DNA of 64,000 nt from JAGVSR01 sp963786675 (GTDB lineage: Bacteria; Pseudomonadota; Alphaproteobacteria; Rhizobiales; Hyphomicrobiaceae): the NCBI GenBank assembly GCA_963786675.1, contig CAWAZY010000005.1, positions 372,001-436,000 on the forward strand, in the 5' to 3' direction. The notes beneath the pieces are model-generated. The model was not told the DNA's origin, did no database searches, and saw nothing but the letters and a program-made list of their open reading frames with translations. A program made the position numbers and the translations under genes. This document shows positions 1-9,728 of the stretch, one piece after another (positions within the stretch are counted from its first letter, which is position 1; every line of letters begins with the position of its first letter).

Positions 1-1
1 C

Positions 2-2351
2 GCGGGAGCCATCCTCGATGGGGGCAATGGCGCCGATACGTTCAATTTCCTGGCCGGCACCATCGTCAACAATTCGGGGACCATTCGGGGCTCGGATGGT
101 TCCGACATCTTTTCTATTGTTGGAACGCTGAACAACTTCGGTACCCTTGCCGGTAATGACAACGCAGATACGTTCACCATCAGCGGCTCGTTGAGCAATT
201 CCGGAGATTTCAATACGCAGGCTGGAGCGGATGACATCACCATAGCCGGTCTATTGATCAACACCGGCACGATCACAATGGCTGATGGGTCGGACACGCT
301 GACGGTCGCCGGACCGGCGGGCTTGTTCATCAACAACGGCGTTCTCAATACGGGAGCCAATGGCGACACCATCTCGGTCGCGGGCTCGCTCATCAATACG
401 AACACGATCCGCACGGCCGACGGTGCCGACCAGATTCTGGTCTCTGGAACGCTGACGAACAGCGGCCTGATCGATACCGATGACGGGGCCGACGAGATCC
501 GTATCGCCGCTGGAGGAACGTTCACCAACTCTGGTACGGTGCGCACGGAGAACGGACAGGACCTGATCGACGTGGCCGGAACCTTCACCAACGCGGGCGA
601 TCTCCTGCTTGACGGCGCGGATGACGCGCTGAACGTGACGGGTGTGTTCTCCAACACCGGCACAGTTGCCTTGCAGGCTGGCGATGACGATGTGGTAGTG
701 GCTGCGGGCGGCACATTCAACAACTCGGGCCCCCTGACCATGGGCGGCGGTAACGATACCCTCACCATCGGTGGCCTGTTCGCGGGTTCCGGCGGCACCA
801 TCGATATGGGCGCCGATTCCAACAGCATCTCGGTTCTGGCCGGCGGCGTCTTCGAGACAGGCGCGACGGTCGGGCTGGGTGGCGGCGCCAACACGCTGAC
901 AAATGCTGGCACGCTGTCTCCGGGCGGGTCGGGCGCGATCGCCACGACCGCCATCGACGGCACACTCGTCCAGACCGCAACGGGCACGCTGGCCGTCGAT
1001 GTCGGCGGCAACGCGGCGACCGGGCCAAACGACCGGATAAATTTGACGGGACCGGCCAACATCGCGGGCACCGTGGCCGTCAATCTTCTGGCGCCCTCGG
1101 CGGCCTCGCTGCAATTCACGCTTGTGTCGGCGGCCGGTGGCCTCACAAATTCTGCCGCGCTGGGCGGTGTGACCGGTTCGCCGGTCGTGACCTACGCGCT
1201 CTCGAGCACAGCCACGGACCTCGTTTTAGGTGTTACACTCGATTACACCGCGCCGGCCGCTGGGCTCAATGTGAACCAGCTCGCCATCGCAACGCACCTG
1301 AACGCGGCGCTTGCAGCAGGCGGCGGCGGTCTGCAGGAACTCTTGGCGGCGTTGTCGCGCGTGCCCTCGGCCGCAGGCTATATCTCGGCGCTCGATCAGC
1401 TGTCGCCGGAAGTGTTCCTCAACGCGCAGACTTCCGCGCAATTTGCCAGCCTGGGGTTCTCCAACGGGCTCTTGAGCTGCAAGGTCAACGGTCCGGACGC
1501 GGCATCGATCAACCGCGAAGGACAATGCCTGTGGATCGGCGCGCGCGCGCAGAAACTCGGAACACGATGGGACACGTCAGCAGATCGGCTTCGACGAGCG
1601 GTCTGGGCATTTCTCAGGCGGCGGTCAGATCGCGCTCGATGACAACTGGCGCTTTGGCTTCGGGCTCGGGTATCAGACGAGTTCGCTTGATATGGCGAGC
1701 GGCGCGTCCAGCGACGGAGACCTTCTGCTCGGCGGCATTTCATTGAAATATTCGTCGGGGCCGCTGCTCCTGGCCGCCGTGGCATCGGGCGGGCGTGGCT
1801 GGTACGACACGACCCGGCCGCTCGATTTCGGCGGTCTCACCGCACTGGCGCGGGGCGAACAGGACATCGACGTGCTCGCAGGCCGCTTGCATGCGAGCTA
1901 TGTGTTCGGCGCCCCCGCGCTCTATTTCAAACCGCTCGTCGATCTCAACGTGACCCACACGGAATTGGACCGTCTGACGGAAACGGGTGCAGGTGCCGCC
2001 GGTCTGAATGTTGACGGCGGGGATGAAACCGTCTTCAGCATCTCGCCAGCGCTCGAAGTGGGCACCGCGTGGTGGTGGGAAAATGGGACGCTCGTTCGGC
2101 CTTACCTGCGCGCGGGCATGACATGGTTCGATGACCCGTCGGCCGTGCTGTCGGCCAGCTTTGTGGGTTCCCCTGCCGGGATCGACGCCTTCACCATCCG
2201 CAGCGGGATGGACGAGACGGTGTTCGATATCTCAGCAGGTCTGGATGTCATCAATGCAGGTGATACGGCCCTGCGGTTCGGCTACGACGGCCGCTTCGGC
2301 GACGATGTTGAGATCCATTCCCTCGGGATCAAAGGGAGTGCCCGCTTCTAG
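2..2351 (+). CDS. Autotransporter-type outer membrane protein, 5' end outside window, one frameshift
   Basis: The reading frame is open from the left edge, so the start and any signal peptide lie outside the window. The visible passenger is a run of about ten degenerate units of 28-33 residues with the pattern NSGTI..ADGADTL.V.G, rich in Gly, Asn, Asp and Thr, as in beta-helical passenger domains. The last ~270 residues look like a beta-barrel autotransporter domain (alternating aromatic/hydrophobic strands) and end in Phe (GSARF), the usual outer membrane protein terminus. The passenger frame stops at 1642, while the barrel continues in another frame to 2351. Removing one G of the GG at 1559-1560 joins them and restores KLEHDGTRQQIGF, a sequence typical of barrel starts. 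The likely role is a surface-exposed adhesin-like protein delivered by type V secretion. Ligand unknown. Confidence 0.8.
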
Positions 2352-2502
2352 CGGAGCCAAGAGCGGAAAGCGCAGTTCTGGGGGGCTCTGCCGCGCTCCA
2401 GCGCTATATAAGCGTCAGCGCTTTGTGTACTGGTCCGCAGCTGGATCCCATCATGACCCGCACAGACTTGAAAATCGCTGGTACGATGGCCATTTCCAAC
2501 AT

Positions 2503-2754
2503 ATGGACCAGTTCGATTTCACGGTGCCAGCTGAAGTGTATGCAACACGCGGCCGAGGCAATACCAAACGGCCTGTGAAGTTTCATCGCTTCGATACGGC
2601 GGCCGAGGCGATCCGCTTCATCATGGAGCAGTTGCCCGCCGATGTTCAGGGCGGCACGGTGATGGAAATCGAGGACGATCGATTCCAGGCGGCGGAAATC
2701 AGGCAGTTATATGAACATCCAGACTACCCCCTGTCGCGTCCCGGGCTATCTTAA
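2503..2754 (+). CDS. Small conserved hypothetical protein (83 aa)
   Basis: An 83-residue acidic protein starting MDQFDFTVPAEVY. I do not recognise a named domain, but the composition is that of a real soluble alpha/beta protein: a central stretch EAIRFIMEQLPADV reads as an amphipathic helix, and there are no Cys residues and no signal peptide or membrane segment. The ATG at 2503 was chosen because upstream codons in this frame overlap the end of the autotransporter and look non-coding. No clear Shine-Dalgarno sequence is visible. It sits alone between the autotransporter and lpxD on the same strand. Function unknown. Confidence 0.6.
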   Translation: MDQFDFTVPAEVYATRGRGNTKRPVKFHRFDTAAEAIRFIMEQLPADVQGGTVMEIEDDRFQAAEIRQLYEHPDYPLSRPGLS

Positions 2755-2901
2755 CCAACACGTGGACGACAGGGTGCCCCGGGGCCGTATTCAGGCGATA
2801 CGCCATGCATCCTTCTCGGGTAGAGTTACCTCGAACACCTCTGCGCGACGCGTTCTCGACCAGCGGCAGCGGGCGCCTTGCGTCCGGTAACGGAGCAGGA
2901 C

Positions 2902-3933
2902 ATGCAGCACCCGGGTTTTTTCCATCGCGCCGGGCCATTTGCGCTCCGCGACGTTGTGATTGCCTCGGGAGCCGTCAACGACGATCCATCGGTTCAGGAC
3001 CAGCTCGTCAGCGATGTGCGACCCCTCGATTTGGCGGGTCCGTCCGACATTACGTTCTTCGAAAATCGCAAATATCTGGACCTGCTGGGGGCCACGTCTG
3101 CGGGCATATGCATTCTGGCTCCGCGTGATGCCGCCCGCGCGCCGAAAGGCACTATCGTTCTGACAAGTGACAGCCCCTATCGCGCGTTCGCGCGCGTACT
3201 GGCGCTGTTCTATGCAGATGCGTTGCGCACCAAGGCGGCCGCGACACGCGCAGGCAGCAACGGCGCGCTCGTGCATGCAAGCGCCACCATCGCGGAGAGT
3301 GCCATCATCGAACCGGGTGCCGTCATTGGCCGCGAAGCAACAATCGGCGAAGGCACGCTGGTCGCGGCCGGCGCGGTCGTCGGATACCGTGTCGTTCTCG
3401 GCCGCGATTGCTATATCGGACCTTCCGCAACTGTCACGCACGCCATCGTCGGAAACGATACCATCATTCATTCCGGCGTGCGCATCGGGCAGGATGGCTT
3501 TGGTTTTGCGATGAGCGCCCAGGGGCACATGAAGGTGCCGCAGATCGGGCGTGTCCTCATCGGTGATCATGTCGAGATCGGTGCCAATTCGACCATCGAT
3601 CGCGGCTCGCTGACCGATACAGTCATCGGCGACGGGACCAAAATCGATAACCTCGTGCAGATTGCGCACAACGTCGTCATCGGCAGCCATTGTGTCATCG
3701 TCGCGCAAAGCGGCGTTGCGGGTTCCGCGCAACTCGGTGACTTCGTGATCATGGGCGCGCATTCCGGTGTCATCGGTCACGTGACCGTCGGATCGGGCGC
3801 GCAGATCGCAGGCATGGCGCACGTGAAGAACGACGTTGAACCGGGCGCGCGCATGGGTGGCACGCCGGCCCGTCCGTTCAAGGAGTGGGCGCGTGAAGTG
3901 GCGGCAATTCGCAATCTGGGAAAAAAGTCGTAG
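2902..3933 (+). CDS. lpxD: UDP-3-O-(3-hydroxyacyl)glucosamine N-acyltransferase LpxD
   Basis: LpxD adds the second hydroxyacyl chain to UDP-3-O-acylglucosamine in the cytoplasm, the third step of lipid A synthesis. The protein has 343 residues, normal for the family. The N-terminal uridine-binding domain contains the characteristic DITFFENRKY segment. From about residue 100 to 310 it consists of hexapeptide repeats ([LIV]Gxxxx) that fold as a left-handed beta-helix. The catalytic histidine is His256 in QIAHNVVIG. ATG 2902 is preferred over an upstream TTG (2878) because it is preceded by GGAGCAGGAC and gives the usual MxHPGFF start. The neighbours are not lpxA/lpxB/fabZ, so this copy is separated from the classical lpx operon and could be a second lpxD. 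Confidence 0.93.
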   Translation: MQHPGFFHRAGPFALRDVVIASGAVNDDPSVQDQLVSDVRPLDLAGPSDITFFENRKYLDLLGATSAGICILAPRDAARAPKGTIVLTSDSPYRAFARVLALFYADALRTKAAATRAGSNGALVHASATIAESAIIEPGAVIGREATIGEGTLVAAGAVVGYRVVLGRDCYIGPSATVTHAIVGNDTIIHSGVRIGQDGFGFAMSAQGHMKVPQIGRVLIGDHVEIGANSTIDRGSLTDTVIGDGTKIDNLVQIAHNVVIGSHCVIVAQSGVAGSAQLGDFVIMGAHSGVIGHVTVGSGAQIAGMAHVKNDVEPGARMGGTPARPFKEWAREVAAIRNLGKKS

Positions 3934-4178
3934 AAAATCATTTTTTGGCCTCATTTCACCTGATTTTAAAAATGTGAAGAATGGTCTTGAAAAAATGCCT
4001 GGTATCATTTACATACTGAACATCGACTTTGGCCGGACAACCGGGCCGCTCCTCCCAGGCTTTGCCGGGAACGCGTTCAGAACCCATCCAAATCATCGAC
4101 AAAAAGAGAGCTGGCGGGCGCGTCCGCGCGCTTGCTAGCTCGTTAGTTTTTCTGTTTAGACAGCCTAAAGGACATCCC

Positions 4179-4388
4179 ATGACGTCGGGTACTGTGAAAT
4201 TCTACAACTATCAAAAGGGCTTCGGATTCATTGCGCCGGATGACGGCGGCAAGGACGTGTTCGTTCATGCGACCGCGCTTGAGCGCGCTGGCATTTCGAG
4301 CCTCACCGAAGGCCAGAAGGTCAAGTTCGACACCGAAGAAGATCGCCGTAGCGGCAAGATCGCTGTCGGTCGCATCGAAGCTGCCTAA
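4179..4388 (+). CDS. Cold-shock domain protein (CspA family)
   Basis: A 69-residue single cold-shock domain that binds single-stranded RNA/DNA and melts RNA secondary structure. RNP1 (KGFGFI, residues 13-18) and RNP2 (DVFVH, 26-30) are intact. The ATG at 4179 was chosen over an open upstream frame because homologues begin close to xxGTVKFYN and CTAAAGGACA precedes it. The gene is monocistronic: a 245-base AT-rich leader separates it from lpxD and a strong terminator follows within 30 bases. A possible promoter is TTGAAA at 3987 with CATACT about 19 bases downstream, a weak match. A long leader of this kind is typical of csp genes regulated at RNA level. Confidence 0.92.
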   Translation: MTSGTVKFYNYQKGFGFIAPDDGGKDVFVHATALERAGISSLTEGQKVKFDTEEDRRSGKIAVGRIEAA

Positions 4389-4416
4389 GACGCAGCGCTT
4401 TGCGCAAGACTTTCGG

Positions 4417-4446
4417 AAAGCCGCCTCCAACAGGAGGCGGCTTTCT
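4417..4446 (+). terminator. Rho-independent terminator of the cold-shock gene
   Basis: A perfect 12-bp stem (AAAGCCGCCTCC at 4417-4428 and GGAGGCGGCTTT at 4433-4444) closes on a four-base AACA loop and runs into TTTCT. It lies 29 bases after the csp stop. I see nothing further in the stretch up to 4737: the open frames there are short and without recognisable protein character. Confidence 0.85.
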
Positions 4447-4737
4447 GCGTTTCGACGGCCCGTTGGCCGAATTATTGCGCGGCCATCGGCTCACGACGCT
4501 CGTTCCGCGCGCTGGCCGTGACGTCGCCTATCGTGGCAGACTGGTTGCGCGCCAGAGGCTCCAAATTTCACGCGTCCCTCGCTGGCGCCATTCGCCGCGA
4601 GGGCGTCAGCCGAATATGTCGAATAAGGCTGCGGGGCTTCTGGCGCACTCGCCCCATGTTGAGAAGTGCCGCTAAGCTTCTAGCAAGGGCGTGCCTCCGC
4701 TCAGATCGGCTGGCGGCTTGTCATCGTAAGACGCTGC

Positions 4738-5175
4738 ATGAGCCAGTTTCAAACACAGACCACTGCGGCAGATCCCGATCGGCTGACCGTTTATTACGAC
4801 GGGTCGTGTCCGCTGTGCCGGGCGGAGATCGGCCATTACGCGCGTCAAGTCGGCAGCGACGGGCTTTGCTTCGTGGATGTGTCGGATCCGGCAGCACCGC
4901 TCGCTGACGATCTGGGCCGCGAGGCCGCACTGGAGCGCTTTCACGTCCGCACGCCACAAGGCGATTTAGTCTCCGGCGCGGCGGCATTCGCCAAGATCTG
5001 GCGGGTACTACCGTCCTGGCGCTGGGCGGCGCGCCTCGCGCGGGTGCCGGGCGTGACGCCCTTACTCGAACTGGCCTATCGCGCGTTTCTCCCTGTGCGG
5101 CCGATGTTGTCGCGGATGGCCGGCCGCATGGAAGCACGGCGGACAGCACAAGCCGCCCGCCGTTCAGAGTTCTAG
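4738..5175 (+). CDS. DCC-family (DUF393) thiol-disulfide oxidoreductase-like protein
   Basis: A 145-residue protein with the family-defining N-terminal motif VYYDGSCPLCRAEI; the Cys pair CPLC is at residues 24-27. DUF393/DCC proteins are predicted thioredoxin-fold redox proteins of unknown substrate. Here the chain continues with W-rich helices (IWRVLPSWRWAARLARVPG) that are also typical of the family. The start is ATG 4738. It converges on the permease gene downstream, and the two stop codons share the palindrome CTAG at 5172-5175. No partner gene for this protein is evident nearby. Confidence 0.85.
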   Translation: MSQFQTQTTAADPDRLTVYYDGSCPLCRAEIGHYARQVGSDGLCFVDVSDPAAPLADDLGREAALERFHVRTPQGDLVSGAAAFAKIWRVLPSWRWAARLARVPGVTPLLELAYRAFLPVRPMLSRMAGRMEARRTAQAARRSEF

Positions 5176-6374
5176 CGGTTGAAGACACCGGCCGGATCGA
5201 TCCGGGTGACTTTGAAGATCGCTGAAATCGCCGCGAAGATGCACATGCCGAGCGTCAATAGGAACAGGGCGAACGCGAGCTTTGGAGTCATCACGATATT
5301 CAGGGTGGAATTCTTGGTCGCGTTGATCAGCAGCATGGTCAGCGTGAACCCGACGATGTACCCGATGACAGCGCTCAGAACGGCCTGGATGAGAATGACC
5401 GCGTGAATATAGCTGGCGGATGCGCCGAGCGCGCGCAGCGTGGCGAACTCGTTCAAATGGTCCTTCGTGCTGGAGTAGAGGGTCTGGGCCACGATGACGA
5501 CGCCGACGATGACACCCAATGCGGCGCCCGCGATGAGGGCCGCGCCGGCCGCGGTGTTGAACATCCAGTAGTTGAGTGACCGGTCGCGGAACTCCTGATG
5601 CGAGAGAACCTCGTTGTCGGGCATGCGCGCGGCAATGGCACTGCGTACTTCTTCGATGTCGGCGTTGGGCGCGACCTTGACGAGTTGATAGGTGGCCTGC
5701 TCGGGGGCGGCGTTGACGAATTTGCGCGCGTTGTCGATGGACGTGAAGACATAGGGCAAGGTGGTGAATGACCGGATGCCCTGCGTCAGCGCCGTCACCT
5801 GAATGCGCTGCTGATTGATTTCCGCATGCGCGCCCATGCCATCGATGCCCAGATCCTTGAGATAGGATTTGTCGACTGCCACCGCGTTGGGCGCGCCCAA
5901 AGTCGCCGTGCTGCCTTCGACGATGTTCCAGGGCTGCACGCCGCCCTTCGCCATGTCGAGACCGACCAGGATAAACGCTTTCTTACCGCCCAAGGGTTTG
6001 CGCCAACTGGCGAAGCTGACCACCATCTCCTCGACGTTTTCGACACCGGGTGTCGACAGGACTGTGTACTTTTCGCGGCCGGTCAGCAGCGAGGGATCAT
6101 CGAAGGACTTGGTGCCGAACGGCACGACCCAAAGGTCGGCCGGGGTCTTGTCGATCACGGTTGCGATTTTCTGTTCCGAGCCCAGGTAGAGCCCGCACTG
6201 CACCGCTACCAGGATGAGGGAGAAGACGATGCCCACCAGCGTGACGACGAGGCTCAACCGGTCATGAAACAGGTTCCGGTAGGCGAGCTTGGGCGCCATC
6301 TTGATTTTCTTGACGGTCAGGGCGGGATCCAGATCGGCGGCTCCACCAAGTGTCGTCGACTGTGCTTTGCTCAT
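5172..6374 (-). CDS. ABC transporter permease, DevC/MacB (FtsX-like) type
   Basis: A 400-residue inner membrane protein with the FtsX/MacB layout: one membrane segment near residues 43-65, a periplasmic domain of about 200 residues containing the conserved VVPFGTKSFDDPSL region, then three C-terminal membrane segments (about 275-305, 325-350, 363-385). The last residues IDPAGVFNR match the DevC-type permease terminus. Such permeases work with a cytoplasmic ATPase and a periplasmic adaptor to export lipids or peptides. No ATPase or adaptor lies beside this gene: upstream on the same strand is an unrelated secreted protein. The MacAB operon at 33-36 kb has its own permease. The substrate cannot be inferred. 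Confidence 0.85.
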   Translation of the reverse strand: MSKAQSTTLGGAADLDPALTVKKIKMAPKLAYRNLFHDRLSLVVTLVGIVFSLILVAVQCGLYLGSEQKIATVIDKTPADLWVVPFGTKSFDDPSLLTGREKYTVLSTPGVENVEEMVVSFASWRKPLGGKKAFILVGLDMAKGGVQPWNIVEGSTATLGAPNAVAVDKSYLKDLGIDGMGAHAEINQQRIQVTALTQGIRSFTTLPYVFTSIDNARKFVNAAPEQATYQLVKVAPNADIEEVRSAIAARMPDNEVLSHQEFRDRSLNYWMFNTAAGAALIAGAALGVIVGVVIVAQTLYSSTKDHLNEFATLRALGASASYIHAVILIQAVLSAVIGYIVGFTLTMLLINATKNSTLNIVMTPKLAFALFLLTLGMCIFAAISAIFKVTRIDPAGVFNR

Positions 6375-6495
6375 GTCTCGCCCAATTCAATGTATCTGAA
6401 GCTTTTGTAGTGCCGATATTTGGCCACCCGGCCACCGCTGGGCGGCAGCCGTTTCCGGCTGCCGGTCACATTATCCGTGTGGTCTGCACCCCGCC

Positions 6496-7134
6496 TTACT
6501 CACCGCACGCGACTGTCACAGTGATGCCGACGGCAGGAATGAACTTCTTGCATTCCTCAGCCTTCACATCGGCGGTTTCGACTTTCGCGCCGGTGGCAGG
6601 AGCCGCCGCCTGGGTCAATTCAGCCTGATCGGAATCCGGGGCGTCAACCGCCGTGATATTTTCATCGGGCTTACCCGTGGCAGCGATCGGCTCTGACAAG
6701 GGCAGGGCGCCAGCGGCCAGCGAGCGCGTCCCGGAGGACGGCGTTACGGTGTCGGTCGCGGTGTCCTCGACGGTTCCGCGGGAAACCACGCGCGGTTCGC
6801 GTTGCACGGCGGCGGCCTTCGGCGGCGCCTCTTTGGTGCTGCGAATGGTCGACTTGGCGACGTTGCGGTTGGGCTTCGCCTTGTGGCGCGCGGCAGTCGG
6901 TGCCGGCTGCGCGGGCTTCTTGTAGTGGGATTTGGGTTTTGAAGGCTTGTGCTTCCCATAGCCCGAGCTGCCTCCGCCGGTGCTGTTGGGATTTTCCCGC
7001 GCGGTGAAAGTTCCCAGTGGCCCGCCGAATTGCAGCTGGACGCCGCCGCCTGCATCGGCGCGCGGTGCCAACGGCAAGGAAGCCAACAGCATCGCGATCG
7101 CCGCGAGGCCAAGTTGGATGGATTTGCCGGTCAT
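6496..7134 (-). CDS. Secreted low-complexity hypothetical protein
   Basis: A 212-residue protein with a clear Sec signal peptide (residues 1-27, MTGKSIQLGL to APRADA), followed by a Gly/Ser stretch, a Lys/Pro/Ala-rich basic segment, an acidic linker and a short C-terminal module with two cysteines (EECKKFIPAV...VACGE). I recognise no domain. The ATG at 7134 has a good ribosome site (GGGAG at 7141-7145), which decides it against the longer upstream frame. The basic middle could bind cell-wall polymers or nucleic acid, but this is a guess from composition only. It is upstream of, and possibly cotranscribed with, the orphan ABC permease. Confidence 0.72.
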   Translation of the reverse strand: MTGKSIQLGLAAIAMLLASLPLAPRADAGGGVQLQFGGPLGTFTARENPNSTGGGSSGYGKHKPSKPKSHYKKPAQPAPTAARHKAKPNRNVAKSTIRSTKEAPPKAAAVQREPRVVSRGTVEDTATDTVTPSSGTRSLAAGALPLSEPIAATGKPDENITAVDAPDSDQAELTQAAAPATGAKVETADVKAEECKKFIPAVGITVTVACGE

Positions 7135-7547
7135 TTTCCGCTCCCGTGGGTCAAATGTGATTAATCGGCGCCATACCGTGGAGTCGCCGTTGATTGGAAT
7201 TGAAACTGCCAGCGGGAACACATCCACGCTGTTCCAGCCGTAACAGGCCAGAAATGGATGTGTAACATGTTGAAGATAATTGGCAAAATGGCTGCATCTG
7301 GGGCGGTTCCCTGCTGCGGCGCTGGCGCTCGGTTTCGGTGCAAACGCGAACCGTCAAAGCCCATCATCTGTCGTGTTGGCGGGACGATCAAGGGTTTGCG
7401 CAGCCTTACGTGAATTTCCTGGCCCTCGTGTTTCCGGCCGTGTTTCCTGGCCCTGGTGTCAGCCCCGCTTTGCCAAATCCGCGAACCGTCTAGGATGACC
7501 TGGCGAGGGGCAGGGCGGTGCATGCCCGGACTGTAAGGAGACCAGCC
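7135..7547. other. Divergent intergenic region
   Basis: 413 bases between a minus-strand secreted protein and a plus-strand oxidoreductase. Both must start here, so promoters on both strands are expected, but I cannot pick convincing -35/-10 pairs. CCTGGCCCT occurs twice (near 7420 and 7448) in CCTGGCCCTCGTGTTTCCGG-like context, a short direct duplication. No gene is supported. Confidence 0.4.
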
Positions 7548-9173
7548 ATGGGCCGGGAAACGTGGGATGCGGTGATCATCGGAGCCGGTCACAACGGACT
7601 CACATGCGGCGCTTATCTGGCGCGGGCTGGGATGAAAGTGAAGGTCCTGGAGGCGCGCCATACTCAGGGCGGCGCAGCGGTCACGGAAGAGTTCGCTCCG
7701 GGGTACCGCAATTCGAGCTGTTCCTATGTCGTGAGCCTGCTCAACCCGAAAGTGATCCGCGAACTGGAACTGACCCGGTACGGGCTGGACGTCATACCCA
7801 GACCCTGCGACGGGTTCTTCCCGCAGCCGGATGGCACGTATCTCATGTACGGCCCTGACTCGGCGGACTTCATGCGGCAGCTGGAGGCGCGGTGCCCCGG
7901 CGACGCGGCGGGGTACGAGCGGCTCGATCGCGATCTCAATGCGCTCGTGCCGGTGTTCCGGGAATTGATGCTGCTAACGCCGCCGAACCTGGACGGCCGC
8001 GCCAGCGATATTCTCAATGCCCTCCTGACGCTCAAGACAGCGCGGAAACTCGACGTGCGCGAACGCGCGCTGCTGGTCGACATCATGACGATGCCGGCCG
8101 CCGAATTCATCAGCCGGTATTTCAAGGACGAGGCGGTGAAGGCGTCGTTCGGCTATCTGGCCGCGATTGGCAGCTTTATCAGTCCTTACGCGGGGGGAAC
8201 CGCCTACATCCTGCTCGATCACGTGGTGGGCGAAGCGAATGGTGTGCGCGGCATGTGGGGACATGCCAAGGGCGGGATGGGCGCGATTTCCGATGCGATC
8301 GCCCGGTCTGGCGCGGCGCACGGCATGTCCGTCGAAGTCAACGCGCCGGTCCGCGAGATCACCACGTCGCGCGGCGCGGTCACGGGGGCTGTCACGGCGG
8401 ACGGCCGGGTTTTCCAAGCGCCGCGCGTCATCTCCGCGGTGCATCCCAAGATCCTCTTCGGGCGGCTGCTTGACGCCGCTGTCGTGCCAGCCGACTTGAA
8501 GGCGGACATCGACAACTATGTCTCGGTGTCGGGCACGTTCCGCATGAATGTAGCCCTCGACGAACTGCCCGATTTCACCGCGCTTCCAGGCTCGGCGGCC
8601 GCGCTCCATCACACGGGATCGGTGATGATTTGCCCGTCCCTGCGCTACATGGAAGACGCCTACGACGACGCCAAGTATGGCGGCTGGTCAAAGGCGCCGA
8701 TGATCGAGATGTGTCTGCCCACGACGCTGGACGACACGCTGGCGCCGCCGGGCAAACACGTGGCAAGCCTGTTCTGCCAGCACGTTGCGCCAGTCCTGTC
8801 GGATGGCCGCGATTGGGACGACCATCGCGACGAAGTCGCTGATCTGATGCTACGCACGATCGATACCTACGCGCCCAATTTCTCGCGCTCCGTCACCGCG
8901 CGAAAGATTCTGACTCCCAAGGATCTGGAACGCGATTACGGCCTCGTCGGCGGCTGCATCTTTCATGGCAGTTTGAAGCTCAACCAGGTGTTCTCCGTTC
9001 GCCCGGCCGCTGGGATCGCGGACTATCGGGGGCCACTCGCCGGGCTCTACATGTGCGCGGCGGGCAGCCACCCCGGCGGCGGGGTTTCTGGGGTTCCCGG
9101 GCACAATGCCGCGCGGGAAATAATTAAAGATTCAAAAGGGTTGCGGCGGTTCTGGCGTCGCCGGGCGGCGTAA
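7548..9173 (+). CDS. Phytoene dehydrogenase-like FAD-dependent oxidoreductase (PYROXD2/CrtI superfamily)
   Basis: A 541-residue flavoprotein. The N-terminal dinucleotide-binding motif is GAGHNGLTC (from residue 12), with a conserved KVLEARHTQGGAAVTEE segment about 30 residues on. The C-terminal FAD-closing motif is YMCAAGSHPGGGVSG followed by GHNAA. This arrangement is typical of the PYROXD2/phytoene dehydrogenase-like family, not of true CrtI desaturases, and no other carotenoid genes are near, so the substrate is unknown. ATG 7548 is preceded by AAGGAG at 7535-7540, which decides the start. It is the first gene of its unit; sufA/erpA follows 87 bases downstream. Confidence 0.88.
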   Translation: MGRETWDAVIIGAGHNGLTCGAYLARAGMKVKVLEARHTQGGAAVTEEFAPGYRNSSCSYVVSLLNPKVIRELELTRYGLDVIPRPCDGFFPQPDGTYLMYGPDSADFMRQLEARCPGDAAGYERLDRDLNALVPVFRELMLLTPPNLDGRASDILNALLTLKTARKLDVRERALLVDIMTMPAAEFISRYFKDEAVKASFGYLAAIGSFISPYAGGTAYILLDHVVGEANGVRGMWGHAKGGMGAISDAIARSGAAHGMSVEVNAPVREITTSRGAVTGAVTADGRVFQAPRVISAVHPKILFGRLLDAAVVPADLKADIDNYVSVSGTFRMNVALDELPDFTALPGSAAALHHTGSVMICPSLRYMEDAYDDAKYGGWSKAPMIEMCLPTTLDDTLAPPGKHVASLFCQHVAPVLSDGRDWDDHRDEVADLMLRTIDTYAPNFSRSVTARKILTPKDLERDYGLVGGCIFHGSLKLNQVFSVRPAAGIADYRGPLAGLYMCAAGSHPGGGVSGVPGHNAAREIIKDSKGLRRFWRRRAA

Positions 9174-9260
9174 CGGCTACCTCGGGCCGTCTCGCAATCG
9201 GCGCGAAAGATGTTATATATCAATCTAGCACCCCTGGCCTTGAACCCGGATTTGCACCTG

Positions 9261-9680
9261 ATGAACGAACAGAGCCCCTCCACATCCAAGCCCGAGCCGG
9301 CCCCGCGCCGGGCACGGCCGCAAGTCATGTCAGTGACACCGGCCGCCGCCGCGCGCCTGAAAGCCCTGATGGCCGCAAAGGGCGCCGACGTCGCAGGCTT
9401 GAAGATCGGCATCAAGAAGGGTGGTTGCGCGGGCATGGAGTACACCATGACCTGGGCAGACAGTGTGGGACGCCTGGATGAAGTGATCGAGGTGGACGGC
9501 GCGCGCGTGCTGATTGACCCGCAGGCCATCCTGTACCTCATCGGTACGGAGATGGACTTCAAGGCCGACAAGCTGACGAGCCAGTTCGTCTTCAACAACC
9601 CGAATCAGAAAAGCGCCTGCGGCTGCGGCGAGAGCGTTGAACTGGCGCCTGCCAACTCGGATGCGCTGAACGAGCGCTAA
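9261..9680 (+). CDS. A-type iron-sulfur carrier protein (SufA/IscA/ErpA family)
   Basis: A 139-residue HesB-domain protein that carries and delivers Fe-S clusters. The three cluster cysteines are present: Cys56 in GGCAGM and Cys120/Cys122 in the C-terminal CGCGES. A Pro/Arg-rich N-terminal extension of about 20 residues precedes the domain, as in many alphaproteobacterial SufA proteins. The start ATG 9261 (MNEQSPS) is favoured over an upstream ATG at 9210. No sufBCDS genes are in view, so I leave the symbol open between sufA and erpA. Confidence 0.9.
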   Translation: MNEQSPSTSKPEPAPRRARPQVMSVTPAAAARLKALMAAKGADVAGLKIGIKKGGCAGMEYTMTWADSVGRLDEVIEVDGARVLIDPQAILYLIGTEMDFKADKLTSQFVFNNPNQKSACGCGESVELAPANSDALNER

Positions 9681-9728
9681 ACACGAAATTTCTGAACTTC
9701 TGAGTTCGATCCTGCGGCCGTCGCGGGA

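Noticed and set aside
2791..4008. A 405-codon minus-strand open frame over lpxD
   Set aside because: LpxD on the plus strand has complete hexapeptide repeats and a good ribosome site; the other strand is a shadow.
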